Source of the DNA: Candidatus Gastranaerophilales bacterium
Lineage (GTDB): Bacteria; Cyanobacteriota; Vampirovibrionia; Gastranaerophilales; Gastranaerophilaceae
Assembly: GCA_944323135.1 (NCBI GenBank)
Contig: CALURI010000002.1
Coordinates: 62,001 to 126,000 of the forward strand
Direction: 5' to 3'
Length of the DNA stretch: 64,000 nt
Below the pieces are notes generated by a model. That model ran no database searches. It was given only the letters and a program-made list of their open reading frames with translations, and was not told where the DNA came from. The translations under genes were made by a program, and so were the position numbers. Shown here in pieces: positions 62,917-64,000 of the stretch. Every line of letters starts with the position of its first letter. Within the stretch, counting starts at the first letter, position 1.

Positions 62917-64000
62917 TTATATCTGTTCCTTATCAGGATCTTCTATATTTATCACTTCCGCATACATCATTTTTTTAGCAGAAGGTTTTGCATCTGCATA
63001 ACCTGTTTCTGTATCAAAAACCTTTAATTCAACATCTTTTTCATTACTCCTTGCAAGCTTGTCAGGATTTTTTATTTCCATTTTATCAAATTCAATTGAT
63101 GAACCTTTTGTATCCATAGCTACAATAAATGAAAAATATGTCTGTCTTCTAACCCAGTCATAACCAAAATTGACTTTAAAGTCATCTGGTCCTAATGCTA
63201 TGATAAATGAATTTTCCTGAAACATTTCACCATTCGGAGCATCACCTGTCATTGTCAAAGAACCTGACCAAGCAAGGGTAAGAAATTTATTAATACGCAA
63301 TGCTTCTCTTATATATACATTTGCATGACCGTACCTATACATATCATACATTTGCATTGGCGTACCATCTTGATAAGCTGAAGCAAAAAATCCAATATCT
63401 TGCATCCAATATTTATACTGAGTATGAACACGAGGACCAATTCTGCCTACAAACTGAGTATCACCGGTACCATATAATGCGGCACTACCTTGCATAACCA
63501 ATGACAAATTAAAATCAAAAAGATTATCAATATCTCTGTATCTATATAAAGACTGGTCAATTTCGGCCATATAACGGGTTCTTAAAGTCCCGATATCAGC
63601 GGCAGGAATACTTTCACCATATCTGTTAACATCATTGTTTTGCATATAACCAATACCAAAACGATGACGGAATCTTAAATCTAAATCCTTCCCAATAGTT
63701 GAAGGGATAACACCTCTATCATGATAAATTAATTCAGCAGTATATTTAGGCATTCTTGAACCGAACCACCATTCATCCATATACGAATTTGCACCATATT
63801 GCATATATAATCTGTCATCGAAATATTGTTTACCTTTTAAAACAAATACATCAGCAGATGAACCGTATGCTAAATCCGTATAATTTGTAGCACTGCGATA
63901 TTTTAACATACCGCCAAAACCTATACCGCTTTTATTATTAATAATAGGAATTACCTTTAGAGTTGATCCGCCTTGCAAAGGTGTATCAAATACAAACCCG
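62917..64000 (-). CDS. LptD/OstA-like outer-membrane beta-barrel, N-terminus off the window
   Basis: At least 361 C-terminal residues of an exported barrel protein. The reading frame continues past base 64000 (GFVFDTPLQGG...), so the apparent TTG start at 63978 is internal. Repeated amphipathic strands rich in Tyr, Trp, Asp and Arg (GKQYFDDRLYMQYGANSYMD, RFRHRFGIGYM, FLTLAWSGSLTM) fit LptD-type LPS translocation. A short polar tail follows the last strand. The immediate downstream genes are an aldolase, lpxI and lpxB, which supports an LPS transport role. Confidence 0.75.
   Translation of the reverse strand, partial: GFVFDTPLQGGSTLKVIPIINNKSGIGFGGMLKYRSATNYTDLAYGSSADVFVLKGKQYFDDRLYMQYGANSYMDEWWFGSRMPKYTAELIYHDRGVIPSTIGKDLDLRFRHRFGIGYMQNNDVNRYGESIPAADIGTLRTRYMAEIDQSLYRYRDIDNLFDFNLSLVMQGSAALYGTGDTQFVGRIGPRVHTQYKYWMQDIGFFASAYQDGTPMQMYDMYRYGHANVYIREALRINKFLTLAWSGSLTMTGDAPNGEMFQENSFIIALGPDDFKVNFGYDWVRRQTYFSFIVAMDTKGSSIEFDKMEIKNPDKLARSNEKDVELKVFDTETGYADAKPSAKKMMYAEVINIEDPDKEQI

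Overview
The window is an AT-rich, gene-dense bacterial chromosome segment. It looks like a gut member of the Vampirovibrionia/Melainabacteria (Gastranaerophilales-like). This placement is an inference from three things: three prepilin-like proteins that share the FTLAE(V/I)L(I/V)TLGIIGVV(A/S)A N-terminus, a didermic lipid A/LPS gene set (lpxI, lpxB, waaA, an LptD-like barrel), and several large membrane proteins that I recognise only as clade-type orphans. I see no insertion sequence, prophage, integrase or CRISPR array.

Layout. 1-5 kb: two zinc alcohol dehydrogenases, an acyltransferase-like protein, an orphan with a possible Cys/His deamidase core, ilvC. 5-8 kb: YhaM-type nuclease, two tandem dTMP-kinase paralogues, a basic DNA-binding-like protein. 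8-13.5 kb (minus): B12-radical SAM protein, SLC45-like transporter, UbiA prenyltransferase, ROK kinase, nanE. 13.5-21 kb: M16 protease, family-4 UDG, ilvB with a pseudopilin-like partner, two secreted Lys-rich helical proteins, rph, membrane and PHP proteins. 21-27 kb: prepilin with a C10 tract, prfB with its programmed frameshift, paired membrane proteins, a UshA-like phosphatase. 27-38.7 kb: glyS, AAA ATPase, tRNA-Lys, XRE regulator, pth, TPR protein, PilC/GspF, clpC, second C10-tract prepilin, tRNA-Glu. 38.8-49.6 kb: GT-C-type protein, structured leader plus orphan membrane protein, HI0933 flavoprotein, folK, waaA, orphan coiled-coil protein, carboxypeptidase-regulatory-like protein, tRNA-Leu, flippase. 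49.6-64 kb: orphan envelope protein, third prepilin, CheR-like methyltransferase, uridine-kinase-like protein, orphan membrane protein behind an attenuator-like leader, YhcH, half a transketolase, TagA/WecG, dgt, orphan membrane protein, lpxB-lpxI-aldolase and the LptD-like end.

The most interesting observations concern gene control. (1) Two prepilin genes each carry a ten-base C/G tract between a strong ribosome-binding-site/ATG and the pilin body. Each is one slip away from an in-frame fusion, which is the signature of phase variation. The tracts share flanking sequence in opposite orientation. (2) A consensus promoter, a 24-codon ORF with tandem Trp codons and four mutually exclusive hairpin arms form a textbook attenuator layout in front of an orphan membrane protein, not a trp operon. 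(3) A second orphan membrane protein has a leader with two micro-ORFs, a long inverted repeat and an intrinsic terminator. (4) Several unrelated proteins share an N-terminal (I/V)SFxG-type motif. (5) Four genes have a -10 box exactly six bases before the ATG and no ribosome-binding site, suggesting leaderless mRNAs.
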